Positions 16,835 through 25,721 of a stretch of 64,000 nt of DNA are shown one piece after another. The DNA is from Chitinimonas taiwanensis DSM 18899 (GTDB taxonomy: Bacteria; Pseudomonadota; Gammaproteobacteria; Burkholderiales; Chitinimonadaceae). A program made the position numbers and the translations under genes. The notes under the pieces are model-generated. The model saw only the letters and a program-made list of their open reading frames with translations, was not told the origin of the DNA and made no database searches. Every line of letters begins with the position of its first letter. The first letter of the stretch is position 1. The stretch lies in assembly GCF_900119825.1 (NCBI RefSeq), contig NZ_FPKR01000010.1, forward strand, positions 62,001-126,000, given 5' to 3'.

Positions 16835-19429
16835 TCAAGGTGTGGCCAGGGCGGCCTGCAGATGAGCGGACTGTGCGGCACGGAAGGCTGCGCACAGCCG
16901 TATGCTTTCCAGGCTCTGGCGCAGAGTGGCCTCGCCGCCATCGTAGCGGCTGGCCTTGGGTCCGAAGAAGGCGGCCAGTTCCGCGGCCTTGTCCTCGCTG
17001 CAAAAGCCATTGAAGTCGCGCGGCAGGCCGCCGGGCGCATCCTTGGCCATGCGCTGGCTCAGCGCCGGGAATTCGCGCAGCACGAAGCGCAGCGCGCCCT
17101 CACGCAGGACAGCGTCCTCGTTCTGCACGCGTAGCATGCGGCGTGTTTCGCGCAGATCGTGGCGTGGGTTCAGCATCAGCTGGCGCGCGGCCTCGGCCAG
17201 CTCGGGCCGGCTGAAGCTGGCCAGTGCCGCATACAGATCGTCGCGCTCATTGCGGTTGCTGGTGCTTTCCACGGCCTGCAGCAAGGCATCGAACAGCGCG
17301 CGGTCGCCCTCCAGGGCGGCGCTGCGCAGCACCGTGCGGCGGCTGGCCGGGTCCAGGCTAGTCTTGTCGCGCAACCAAGCCTGGGTCAGCTTGCCGGCTT
17401 GATCGCGCAAGACGCGGTCCTGGCCGAGCTTGGCCACCTTCTCCAGCAGGGCGGCACGCAGCAGGCGGTCGTCCTCGCTATCGCCTGGCTTACTGAGCAG
17501 CCCCAGCGCCCGCGCGCGTTCACCAAACGCACGTTGCCAGCGCTGTGCATAGGCGGCCGCCTCGGCCGGCCCGATCAGTACCTCGGCCTTTAGCAGCAGA
17601 TCGCGCGCGGCTTCTACCACTTCGCGGCGCTGGTGGCTGGCAAACTGCTCGGCCAGGTCGAGCGCATCGGCTAGCGGCAGATCACCCGATTCAGTCTGCG
17701 CGCCGGCATCGTTCAGGAGCGCCAGGGTTTCGTTCACATTCAGTGGCGCCTCGCGCAGCAGGGTACGCAATTGGCCCGGCGCATACACCGCGCGGTAGTA
17801 ACCGACGCCGTTCACATTCGCCAGTACCCAAGCCGGGCAGCTGGCATCGGGCAGTGGCAGCTCGGCGCTGGCGCTTTTCAGCAGCAGCTGGGTCTGGCCG
17901 GCCGGGCTGCGCACGGTGAGCGGAATCTGCCAAAGCTGCTCGGCCTTGGCCTGCGAGCCCAGCGGCAGGAAGCGCGCCTGGCGGATGCGCAGGCGCGGCT
18001 GCGCGTCGCATAGCAGCTGCACATCGAGGCGCGGAATGCCCGGCTGTTCGATAAAGCTCGCGAAAGCTTCAGCCAGCTCGGCATCGCCGGCGCTCAGTGC
18101 GGCGATAAAGTCAGCCCCGGTGGCATTGCCCCAGGCATGGCGGTCCATATAGCGGCGCACACCGGCCTGAAAGCGCGCTTCACCCAGCCAGGTTTCGAAC
18201 ATGGCCAGCACCGTCTGGCCCTTGTCATAGGTAATGCCATCAAACGCGCCACCCAGGTCCTGGTTCACCAGTACCGGCTGGTGCACGCGCCGTGCCGACG
18301 CGAGCCGGTCCACGCGCATGGCATTGGCGCGCGAGAACTGCACGCTGCTATCCCAATGCCAGTCGGGCATCAGCCGCGCGGTGATCTTGTCGCCCATCCA
18401 GGAGGCAAACGACTCGTTTAGCCACAGATCGTCCCACCAGGCCATGGTCACGTAATTGCCAAACCACTGGTGGGCAAGCTCATGCGCGGCCACCGCCACA
18501 TAGTCGCGCTTGAAACCGGCCGTCTCTTCTTCGGGCTTGGCCAGGATCAGGCCGGAGGCATAGGTGATCAGTCCGGCATTCTCCATTGCGCCAAAGCCCA
18601 CCGTCAGCGGCAGCACCAGGCTGTCGAGCTTTTCATACGGGTAGGGCATGCCGAAATAGGCTTCCAGCTCGCGCACGATGGCCGGCGTCACGCTGGCCGC
18701 ATAGCGGGCATCGGCTGCCCGGCCGCGCGGGGTGATGTAGCGCAGCGCGGTGTTGCCGACTTTGCCACCCGGCACGATATCGAAAGGGCCGACCCCGAAA
18801 GCGAGCAGATAGCTGGGCATGGGCTTGCTGGTCTGGAACTCGACCCGCTTCCAGCCCGGTTTGGTCTTCAGCTCGCGCAGCATGGGCGTATTGGCCACCG
18901 CAGTCAGCTGCTCGGGCACGGTCAGCGCCAGTGTCCACGGTACTTTCCAGCCCGGCTCGTCAAAGCTGGGGAAGGCCATGCGCGCGCTGGTCGCCTCGAA
19001 CTGGGTAAACGCATACCAGTCGCCGCCCTCCTGCTGGCGGAACAGCCCGGCCACATCCTTGTCCTGAATCGCCCCGCCAAAACGCAGGCTGAGCTTGGCG
19101 CGCCCCTTGGGCAGGCGCTGGGCAAACTGCAGTTCGAGCAGATTATCGTCGAGCACCTTGGCGCGGGCCGGATAGCGGCGGCCGTCCATCTCGAGCTGGG
19201 CCGCATGCACGGCGATATCGGTCGCATTCAGGCGCAGCGTGCGGCTGGGCTTGCGCACTTCCAGGTCGATGACGACGTCGCCGCGATGGCGCGGCTGATT
19301 GGGGTTGACCTCGAGCGAGAGCTGATAGGCGAGCGGCACCGCCACATCGGGCAGGCGCATCGGGAGCGGTGCTGCCAGCGTGGGTAGTGCCAGCAAGGCG
19401 AGCAGGGCCAGGGTAGATAGCCGCTTCAT
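16835..19429 (-). CDS. M1-family zinc aminopeptidase, exported
   Basis: The 864-residue protein has a signal peptide (about 1-19, MKRLSTLALLALLALPTLA). The N-terminal beta domain is followed by the catalytic domain with GAMEN at 280-284 and the zinc site HELAH at 316-320 plus the downstream Glu in WLNESFA (E339), spaced as in gluzincins. The C-terminal part (about 520-860) is an ERAP1-like helical repeat domain. It should remove N-terminal residues from peptides in the periplasm or outside the cell, unlike cytosolic PepN. The start at 19429 is set by GAGGAAG and the signal peptide. It is a single gene downstream of eptA. Confidence 0.93.
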   Translation of the reverse strand: MKRLSTLALLALLALPTLAAPLPMRLPDVAVPLAYQLSLEVNPNQPRHRGDVVIDLEVRKPSRTLRLNATDIAVHAAQLEMDGRRYPARAKVLDDNLLELQFAQRLPKGRAKLSLRFGGAIQDKDVAGLFRQQEGGDWYAFTQFEATSARMAFPSFDEPGWKVPWTLALTVPEQLTAVANTPMLRELKTKPGWKRVEFQTSKPMPSYLLAFGVGPFDIVPGGKVGNTALRYITPRGRAADARYAASVTPAIVRELEAYFGMPYPYEKLDSLVLPLTVGFGAMENAGLITYASGLILAKPEEETAGFKRDYVAVAAHELAHQWFGNYVTMAWWDDLWLNESFASWMGDKITARLMPDWHWDSSVQFSRANAMRVDRLASARRVHQPVLVNQDLGGAFDGITYDKGQTVLAMFETWLGEARFQAGVRRYMDRHAWGNATGADFIAALSAGDAELAEAFASFIEQPGIPRLDVQLLCDAQPRLRIRQARFLPLGSQAKAEQLWQIPLTVRSPAGQTQLLLKSASAELPLPDASCPAWVLANVNGVGYYRAVYAPGQLRTLLREAPLNVNETLALLNDAGAQTESGDLPLADALDLAEQFASHQRREVVEAARDLLLKAEVLIGPAEAAAYAQRWQRAFGERARALGLLSKPGDSEDDRLLRAALLEKVAKLGQDRVLRDQAGKLTQAWLRDKTSLDPASRRTVLRSAALEGDRALFDALLQAVESTSNRNERDDLYAALASFSRPELAEAARQLMLNPRHDLRETRRMLRVQNEDAVLREGALRFVLREFPALSQRMAKDAPGGLPRDFNGFCSEDKAAELAAFFGPKASRYDGGEATLRQSLESIRLCAAFRAAQSAHLQAALATP

Positions 19430-19553
19430 GGTGCTTCCTCGGTGATTCGGCGCAAGCCGAAGAAGCGGGCGACTATAGCAAACCGGTGGGTATGCCAGTA
19501 CAGGGGCATGCGCGGCTGTTGCGTGCTTCACCACAGCGCAGGCGGCGCACACG

Positions 19554-21224
19554 CTAGCTGCGGCAGTCGGCGCTCAGATCGTAATCGCGCGCATACACGC
19601 TGCTTTGCACATCCAGCATCCCTAGCACGGTATGGAACAGGTAGTCGTGGCTGATCGGTTTGTGGGCCTGGCGGGCCAGGCAGTCGGCCCTTAGAGCGAA
19701 GCTCTGCTGGTAGCCGGGGCTCAACCACATCAGCATCGGCACCTGGGTTTGCTGCGTGGGCGCGATGGCGCGCGGCAGCCCATGCAGGAAGACGCCGTTT
19801 TCGCCCAGCGATTCGCCGTGGTCGGAGACATAGATCAGTGCGGCGTCGTGGCTGGTCTGTGCACCGAGCAGCTGTATGGTCTGCGCGAGCAGGTGGTCGG
19901 TATAGCGCAGCGCGTTGTCGTAGCTGTTCACGATCTGCTCGCGCGTGCAGTCGCGCAGCTCGGCCGTATCGCAAGTCGGGGTGAATACGCGCTGGCTGGC
20001 CGGATAGCGCCGGTAATAGGCGGGGCCATGGTTACCCAGCTGGTGCAGCACGATGACCAGGCTGCCCGGGCTGGCGGCAATACGCGCGTCCAGATCCTTG
20101 AGCAGGATTTCGTCCAGGCAGTGCTCGCCCTCGCACAGCGCAGGGTCTTTGGCCGCATCGAGCTGTTCAAGCGGCAGGTCGCTGCACACGCCCTTGCAGC
20201 CGGATTGATTGTCGCGCCACAGCACGCCGAGCTTGGCGTGCTGCAGCACATGCAGCAGCGATTCATGCTGGCGGATGGCGCGCTCGTCGTAATCGTGCCG
20301 GCCGTAGGGCGAGAACATGCAGGGCAGCGAGACCTCGGTATTGGTACCGCAGGCGCTGACCGCGGGGAAGTTGATGATCGGGAGCTTGGCGAGTTCCGGC
20401 GTGGTCGGGCGCGCATAACCATTAAGCCCCCAGTTGGCGGCACGGGCGGTTTCGCCCACCACCACGACCAGCACGGCTGGCTTGCTGCGGCTGCGCCAGC
20501 TGGCACCCAGCTGCGCATCGGTGCCGACCGGCAGCTTGGGGCCGCTGGGCAGAGCACTCTCGGCCGCGGCCACGCGCAGGGTCGATACGATCAGATTGCC
20601 TGGGGTGATCAGATGGCGCAGTGCCTTGTGATTGCGCATCAGGGACGAGAAATCCTGGAATACCAGCAGGATGGCGCCGGCGGACAAGAGCAGGGCGGCC
20701 AGCACCCAGGCCAGGCGGCGCAAGGTGGCGCGCAGCACGGGGGCAGGGCGCAACTGCACGCGCCAGAGCAGGAGCAAGGGCAAGGCGCCGTAGGCGAGCA
20801 GATGGGTCAATAGACCCCAGTTGAACAGCTCGCTCGCCTCGCGCACATCGGTTTTCAGCAGATTGCGCAGCATGCTCGTGTCGAAATACACCTGGTAGCG
20901 CTGGGTGAAATAGCTGGCGGCGGCACTGGCCAGCACCGCGGTGGCCAGCAGCGGCTTGGCGCTCCAGCGATTGACCCAGGGGGCGAGCAGGGCGAAATGC
21001 AGGCCGAGCAGCGCCAGGCCCACGGCCAGCGTGAACAGCCAGCTCTGCCAGGCCCAGAATGGCCGCCCGCTCAGCGCGCCATGCCAGAAGCCGGCATTGC
21101 AGAACAGTACGAAGTAAGCGCATAGCAGCGCGGTCAGCGTCTCGCTGCTCAGGCGCGGGCGCTGGCTGAGCCAGCCCCAGCGGCTGGTCTGCAGTGGCGT
21201 GGGAAAGTGAAAGGAAAGCTGCAT
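19554..21224 (-). CDS. eptA: Phosphoethanolamine transferase (EptA/MCR-like)
   Basis: The 556-residue protein has five N-terminal membrane helices (about 30-195) and a periplasmic sulfatase-fold domain (about 225-556). The nucleophilic threonine lies in VVVVGETARAANWGLNGYARP (T259), and metal-binding residues are in YVSDHGESLGENGVFLHGLP. Paired cysteines (SACGTN, LPCMFS, SGCKGVCSD, CEGEHCLDE) match the disulfide pattern of EptA. The enzyme moves phosphoethanolamine from phosphatidylethanolamine onto lipid A and can lower sensitivity to cationic peptides. The start at 21224 has only a weak site; ten further codons upstream are open. No PmrAB-type system is adjacent. Confidence 0.92.
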   Translation of the reverse strand: MQLSFHFPTPLQTSRWGWLSQRPRLSSETLTALLCAYFVLFCNAGFWHGALSGRPFWAWQSWLFTLAVGLALLGLHFALLAPWVNRWSAKPLLATAVLASAAASYFTQRYQVYFDTSMLRNLLKTDVREASELFNWGLLTHLLAYGALPLLLLWRVQLRPAPVLRATLRRLAWVLAALLLSAGAILLVFQDFSSLMRNHKALRHLITPGNLIVSTLRVAAAESALPSGPKLPVGTDAQLGASWRSRSKPAVLVVVVGETARAANWGLNGYARPTTPELAKLPIINFPAVSACGTNTEVSLPCMFSPYGRHDYDERAIRQHESLLHVLQHAKLGVLWRDNQSGCKGVCSDLPLEQLDAAKDPALCEGEHCLDEILLKDLDARIAASPGSLVIVLHQLGNHGPAYYRRYPASQRVFTPTCDTAELRDCTREQIVNSYDNALRYTDHLLAQTIQLLGAQTSHDAALIYVSDHGESLGENGVFLHGLPRAIAPTQQTQVPMLMWLSPGYQQSFALRADCLARQAHKPISHDYLFHTVLGMLDVQSSVYARDYDLSADCRS

Positions 21225-21415
21225 CGACCCATCCAGCCGGGCCGATGCGCACAACCCCCTTGGCCGGCCGCATCGCCCATTGGCAATGGCGGCTATTAGG
21301 CCATGGCTGGCTTAAGCAGCGCTTAAGGTGGCGCGCACGGGCTGACAGCGGCGTGCAGTAACCCAGACTGGCGTCTGGCTGGCACCGCAGCTAGCGGGTT
21401 TGCCTCGCCAGCACG

Positions 21416-21453
21416 CAAGGGCCGGGTGGCTTGCGGGTGCCACTCGGCCCTTG
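21416..21453. terminator. Long imperfect hairpin downstream of the glycoside hydrolase gene
   Basis: Two 15-nt arms (CAAGGGCCGGGTGGC and GCCACTCGGCCCTTG) pair with a single G-T wobble around an 8-nt loop. It lies just past the stop at 21472 on the minus strand. No T run, so it may stabilise the mRNA end rather than terminate on its own. Confidence 0.5.
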
Positions 21454-21471
21454 TGTATGCCTGACCCGGTC

Positions 21472-22386
21472 TTAGCGGAACGGCTGGGCCAGATAGTGCT
21501 CGCCCAGCTCGCTCAGCCGGCCTTCGCCGCCCAGCAGGCTGGTGTGGTGCACATCATTGGTCCAGCGCCCGGTAAACCACGCATAGCGGAATACATCGGC
21601 GCGTTGTTCGCACACCGCCACCATCTCGCTCATCTGCTGCTTTTGCTTGGCCAGGGTGTCGATCTGCGCACCGTCGGCCTGTGCGTGCCAGTTGGCAAAC
21701 TCGGTCACCCAGAAGGGTTTGCCGTACTTGGCCAGGCGGTCGAGCTGACCGGCCAGGCCGTAGTCGTACCAGTGGAAGGCCAGGTAATCGATGCGCGGTG
21801 CTCGGCCGCCATTCGCGCCCGCATAGGCGGCCAGGAAGGCATCCATCCAGACGATAGGGTCTTCAAAGCCGGGCAGGGTGCCCCAGGTGATGGCCGGGCC
21901 GACCAGTTGCACCCCGGTGGCGGCCGCCACCGCCTCGTAACGCGGCCAGATGTCAGCCGCCTGGGCGGGGGTCAGATTGGCCTGGTCGCGCAGATTCGGC
22001 TCATTCATCAGCAGCAGATAGCGCACCGAGGGATTGGCCTGTAACCAGGCGATGACGGCGGCGGCATCGAAATTGCCGTTCCACAGCATCGGATAGAAGT
22101 CCATGCCATAGCGCTGGCGGTAGTCGGCCGGCAGGTTGGCGTGCGGGCGCGGGCTCCAGTTGTACCACCAGCTGACTCCGGACGAGAGGGCTGCCAGGTC
22201 GGCCGCGCTGGCCAGATCATAGGCAATGCCGCGCTTGGCGCTCTTGCGCGGGCTGGGCGGTGTTTCCGGCGTGGGTGTCGGGGCGGGCGTGGCCGCCGTG
22301 CCGCCATCGCCACCGCAGGCCGCCAGGCCTAGGGCAATGCTGGCAGCCAGCAGGAAGTCACGGCGGGTTTGCAGTAAGTGGCTCAT
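21472..22386 (-). CDS. Exported glycoside hydrolase-like lipoprotein (Asl1-type catalytic core)
   Basis: The 304-residue protein has a twin-arginine-like N-terminus (TRRDFLLAAS) and a lipobox LAAC with Cys24, then a Pro/Thr-rich linker. Residues about 50-300 look like a TIM-barrel glycosyl hydrolase of the Asl1 catalytic-core group: WWYNWSPRPH, the acid/base Glu in LLLMNEPNL (E129), FHWYDYG, and the nucleophile Glu in FWVTEFANW (E229). Related enzymes act on beta-glucans, but the substrate is unknown here. Its ATG overlaps the stop of the dihaem gene (ATGA at 22383-22386), so the two are translationally coupled. Confidence 0.82.
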   Translation of the reverse strand: MSHLLQTRRDFLLAASIALGLAACGGDGGTAATPAPTPTPETPPSPRKSAKRGIAYDLASAADLAALSSGVSWWYNWSPRPHANLPADYRQRYGMDFYPMLWNGNFDAAAVIAWLQANPSVRYLLLMNEPNLRDQANLTPAQAADIWPRYEAVAAATGVQLVGPAITWGTLPGFEDPIVWMDAFLAAYAGANGGRAPRIDYLAFHWYDYGLAGQLDRLAKYGKPFWVTEFANWHAQADGAQIDTLAKQKQQMSEMVAVCEQRADVFRYAWFTGRWTNDVHHTSLLGGEGRLSELGEHYLAQPFR

Positions 22387-24743
22387 AGCGAACTCACGAA
22401 GTCGAGGAGTTGTTGGCGTTCCTTGGCACTGAGCGCCTTGAAGCGCTCGCGGCTCTTGCTGGCCTGGCCGCCATGCCAAAGCACGGCTTCTTCCAGGTTG
22501 CGCGCGCGGCCGTCGTGCAGATAGCGGGTATTCGGATTGATGCTGGCCAGCAGACCCAGGCCCCATAGCGGCGCGGTACGCCATTCCTGCCCGCTGGCGC
22601 GGCCCTGCGGGTAGCTATCGGCCAGCTCGGGGCCCATATCGTGCAGCAGCAGGTCGGTATACGGCCGTATGGTCTGCTGGCGCAGCTCGGCAAAACGATG
22701 CTGGCTGCCGGTGTTCAGGCTGGCCACATGGCAGGCCGTGCAGCGGGCCGCGGCAAACAGCTGGCCGCCACGTGCCACATCCTGTTGCTTGGCCAGTTCA
22801 GCCGCTTCCTGTGCCGCAGTCGTGGCCGCACCCTGGCTCAGGATCTTGGTGGCCACGATGCCCTGCGGCTGCTGGCCAGCGAAGTGGCGCTGTGGCGGCA
22901 CACCGAGCAGGCTCACATAACGGGTCAGCAGATCGATCTCGGCATCGCTGATTTCGGGGCCGGCGGCATCAGCAGTCCTGCAGGCACTACCACCATCGGC
23001 CAGACCGCATAGATGCTTGGGCTTGAGGCGGCTGGTCACGCCCATATCGCCGTTCAAGGCTTCTGCCGTCTGGTCGAGCACGCTGGCTGAGGTGGCGCGC
23101 CAGCCAAAACGACCGAGGCGCTGGATGGCGGGGTTAGCGAGGTCTGGCACCAGCTGCAGGCGGCCCACGGCGCCATCCGGGTCATGCTCGCTGGCCTTGG
23201 CCAGGGCGGCGATATCGGCTTCCGGCACCGCCTCCAGCAAGCCCATGCCGGCCAGATGCGGCGTGGCGCGTACCGACAAGCGGGCCGGCAGAGCCAGCGG
23301 CTTGCCATCCAGATCGCTGAGCGTGTAGTTGGGCTTCTGCAAGGTATAGCGCGTGCCATCGGCGTACTGGCCGTCCACGCTGCTGTAGCTGGCAATCTTC
23401 AACACGGCCTGGCGGCCGTCATGGGTCTTGTTGCCGTCCTGCACCAGGCCCATGGCAATGCGTCCGCCAAAGCGACCATCGATACGTAGCTGGCCGGCCG
23501 CATCGTTCTCGCCCGTCAGCACCACCATATTGCTGAGCGCGACACCGAGACCCGGCGAGCTCTTGCCATTATTGAAATGGCACTGGATGCAGGTGGCCTG
23601 CTGGAAGTTCGGTCCGGCCTTGTTCGCCACCTGGCTGAGCAAGGTGGGGTTGCCGGCTTCCATATGCGCGCCGTTCAGGAAGGAGGAATGGAATAGGCGG
23701 CGGCCTTCGGCAAAGCGCTGGATATTGCGCCCGGCGATATTGGTGCCGGCCTGCATCAGGTTCATTTCCGGCTCGTAGGATGCATCTTCGTGCAAGGTCA
23801 TATTGCGCCCACCGGCTAGCGCGCTGTCTGGCATTAGCTTCGAATCCCAGGGAGTCTGCCCGGCGTTGCAGCAGGGGCCGCGCTGCCAGGCGCGCGCGCC
23901 GGGGCTGCCCATCTGGTAGACGATGGCATCGGCGTAATAGTTGAAGCGCCCGAGCGCATCACCCTGCTTACCAGCCAGGAAGATGCCCAGCTCGAACTCG
24001 ACCAGATCACCCGCGCGCAGCTCGCGGCGCAGGCCGGGTGAGTAGCGTATCTCCTTGACCAGCACGAACTCGCCATCCTTGGGCGGCACGGCCAGGTCGG
24101 TGTCGTAATTGCTGTTTGGGTCGCCAGGCAGGCTGTCGTAATTGGCGAGCGGGGTTTTCAGCTCTTGGCCGCTTTTCAGGCTGAAGGCCGGCAGCAGTTT
24201 CATGCCGCCGTTATCGCCATACAGCGCCACCGCGGCCGGCCCTTGCGGGTCGTCATCGCGCCGGCCGATAAAGCCATGGCGGAAGTTGGTGCCATACCAC
24301 CACCACTGCGGGCGCACCACCACGGTCAGCATGCGGTTATCCGGCTTGCCCGGTACTGCTTGGTCGTACAGCGTGATGTCGTGGGTGCGCCGCTCGAAGT
24401 AGTGCGGGGCGAACACTTGATAGAGGTCCTGGCCCAGATTGCTGGCCGCCTCGGACTGCTCGCGCGCATGGCGGTCGCGCACCCGGCCACCCAGGCGGCT
24501 GACCAGCGTGCCGTCGGCCAGCGTGTACTGGCTATGGGGCTCGGCATCATTCCAGCTCAGCGGCACATAGCTGTCACCGCTGGTGGGCGGGTTGCTCACC
24601 GGTGGCGTGCTGCTGGGTGGGGCGCTGCTGCCGGTGTCACCACCGCCGCCTCCGCAGGCGCTCAGGCCGAGTAATCCAATCAATAAGCCGACCAGCAGCC
24701 GGCCGCCCAACAGCCAAGCGGCCGGGGAAGTTTGCCTATCCAT
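22383..24743 (-). CDS. Dihaem c-type cytochrome lipoprotein (DUF1111/DHOR family)
   Basis: The 786-residue protein has a lipoprotein signal (lipobox LSAC, Cys30) followed by a Gly/Ser/Pro linker. Two haem c sites are visible: CIQCH at 385-389 and CTACH at 668-672. The arrangement and the segments LFHSSFLNGAHMEAGNP, RTAPLWGLGLLASINPNTRYLHDGRARNLEEAVLWHGG match the DHOR/putative thiol-oxidoreductase group distantly related to bacterial cytochrome c peroxidase. It contains an extra N-terminal region of about 250 residues. Electron partner and substrate are unknown. The coupled downstream gene encodes a glycoside hydrolase-like lipoprotein, an unusual pairing. Confidence 0.85.
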   Translation of the reverse strand: MDRQTSPAAWLLGGRLLVGLLIGLLGLSACGGGGGDTGSSAPPSSTPPVSNPPTSGDSYVPLSWNDAEPHSQYTLADGTLVSRLGGRVRDRHAREQSEAASNLGQDLYQVFAPHYFERRTHDITLYDQAVPGKPDNRMLTVVVRPQWWWYGTNFRHGFIGRRDDDPQGPAAVALYGDNGGMKLLPAFSLKSGQELKTPLANYDSLPGDPNSNYDTDLAVPPKDGEFVLVKEIRYSPGLRRELRAGDLVEFELGIFLAGKQGDALGRFNYYADAIVYQMGSPGARAWQRGPCCNAGQTPWDSKLMPDSALAGGRNMTLHEDASYEPEMNLMQAGTNIAGRNIQRFAEGRRLFHSSFLNGAHMEAGNPTLLSQVANKAGPNFQQATCIQCHFNNGKSSPGLGVALSNMVVLTGENDAAGQLRIDGRFGGRIAMGLVQDGNKTHDGRQAVLKIASYSSVDGQYADGTRYTLQKPNYTLSDLDGKPLALPARLSVRATPHLAGMGLLEAVPEADIAALAKASEHDPDGAVGRLQLVPDLANPAIQRLGRFGWRATSASVLDQTAEALNGDMGVTSRLKPKHLCGLADGGSACRTADAAGPEISDAEIDLLTRYVSLLGVPPQRHFAGQQPQGIVATKILSQGAATTAAQEAAELAKQQDVARGGQLFAAARCTACHVASLNTGSQHRFAELRQQTIRPYTDLLLHDMGPELADSYPQGRASGQEWRTAPLWGLGLLASINPNTRYLHDGRARNLEEAVLWHGGQASKSRERFKALSAKERQQLLDFVSSL

Positions 24744-25175
24744 AACATCTCACCTCGTGATGGCGATTGGGTGCACCGATTGTTCTTCTTCCCCGTCACG
24801 GCGATGTACGTGCGAGGAAATGTAAGTAAGTTGTAAGCATTTGCTATGCCAATGTCGTAACTGAGATTGACAGTTTGGTATGGATGGGTGTTCAGCGGCG
24901 GCTGAATAGTGAGGGTGAATACGGCAAGTGATTGATCTGGAAAATAAAGTGGCGCTCGAATGCTGAGGGTGGTCACCAGGCTACGCGCCCTAGCCTGGTT
25001 GGCCGGTACACGCACCGCTGGCGATGCCGGCTGACCATCTGCGGCAGCGGCTGTGCCGAATTCGCGCCACGCCTATGAGGGCTTGGGCTGCGGAAGGCCG
25101 ATATTTCAAAATTGCCTGCCACGTGCCAGAGTGGTTCACAGCAAAGGGCGCGATAGCCCGAAAAGGAATGGGCCA
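24744..25175. other. Gene-free divergent region between the dihaem gene and H-NOX
   Basis: No credible gene is seen in these 432 bp. The first half is AT-rich and should hold the dihaem-gene promoter. Two perfect dyads stand out: TTCAGC-GGCG-GCTGAA (24891-24906) and ACCAGGCTA-CGCGCCC-TAGCCTGGT (24975-24999). Either could be an operator or an RNA hairpin; I cannot assign a regulator. Confidence 0.5.
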
Positions 25176-25721
25176 ATGCTGGGCATGGTGTTTACCGAAT
25201 TCATCGAGATGGTGGAAAGCCGCTTTTCACCCGAGCTGGCCGATAGCGTGATCGCGGCGGCGGCGCTGCCGCATGGTGGCGCGTATACCGCGGTTGGCTA
25301 TTACCCACATGCGGAAATGCTCGCGCTGCTGGCGGCGCTGTCCGAGCGCAGCGGCATCGCGGTGGCCGATCTGGTGTGCGCATTTGGCGAACATCTGCTT
25401 GGCCGCTTCGTGGCTGCCTATCCGCAGATGTTCAGCGCACGCGCCAATCTGTTCGACTTCCTGGCCAGCATCGATGGCGAGATCCACCGCGAAGTACGCA
25501 AGCTCTACCCGGCCGCCCAGCTGCCGCGCTTCACCGTGCTGGCGCGCAGCGCGCAGCAGCTGATGCTGGCCTATGAATCGCCGCGCGGCATGGAAGCGTT
25601 GGCCTTGGGCCTGATGCGCGGTGCCGCCCGCCACTACCGCGAAGCCGTGCAGATTTCGCAGGCGCCGGCTGAGTTCGAGGGGCGGGCGATAGTGCGTTTC
25701 CAGATAGACCGGCAGCCATGA
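25176..25721 (+). CDS. H-NOX haem-nitric oxide/oxygen binding sensor
   Basis: The 181-residue protein has the length and features of a stand-alone bacterial H-NOX: MVFTEFIEMVE at the start, GGAYTAVGYYPHAEMLALLAALSE, the proximal haem-ligand His (H104) in IDGEIHREVRKLYP, and the haem-propionate-binding YxSxR motif (Y133, S135, R137). It should bind NO through a ferrous haem in the cytoplasm and signal through a partner. The start at 25176 follows AAGGA; a second ATG three codons later is possible. It overlaps the next gene (ATGA at 25718-25721), whose PAS-GGDEF-EAL product is the likely partner, as in known H-NOX/c-di-GMP operons. Confidence 0.93.
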   Translation: MLGMVFTEFIEMVESRFSPELADSVIAAAALPHGGAYTAVGYYPHAEMLALLAALSERSGIAVADLVCAFGEHLLGRFVAAYPQMFSARANLFDFLASIDGEIHREVRKLYPAAQLPRFTVLARSAQQLMLAYESPRGMEALALGLMRGAARHYREAVQISQAPAEFEGRAIVRFQIDRQP

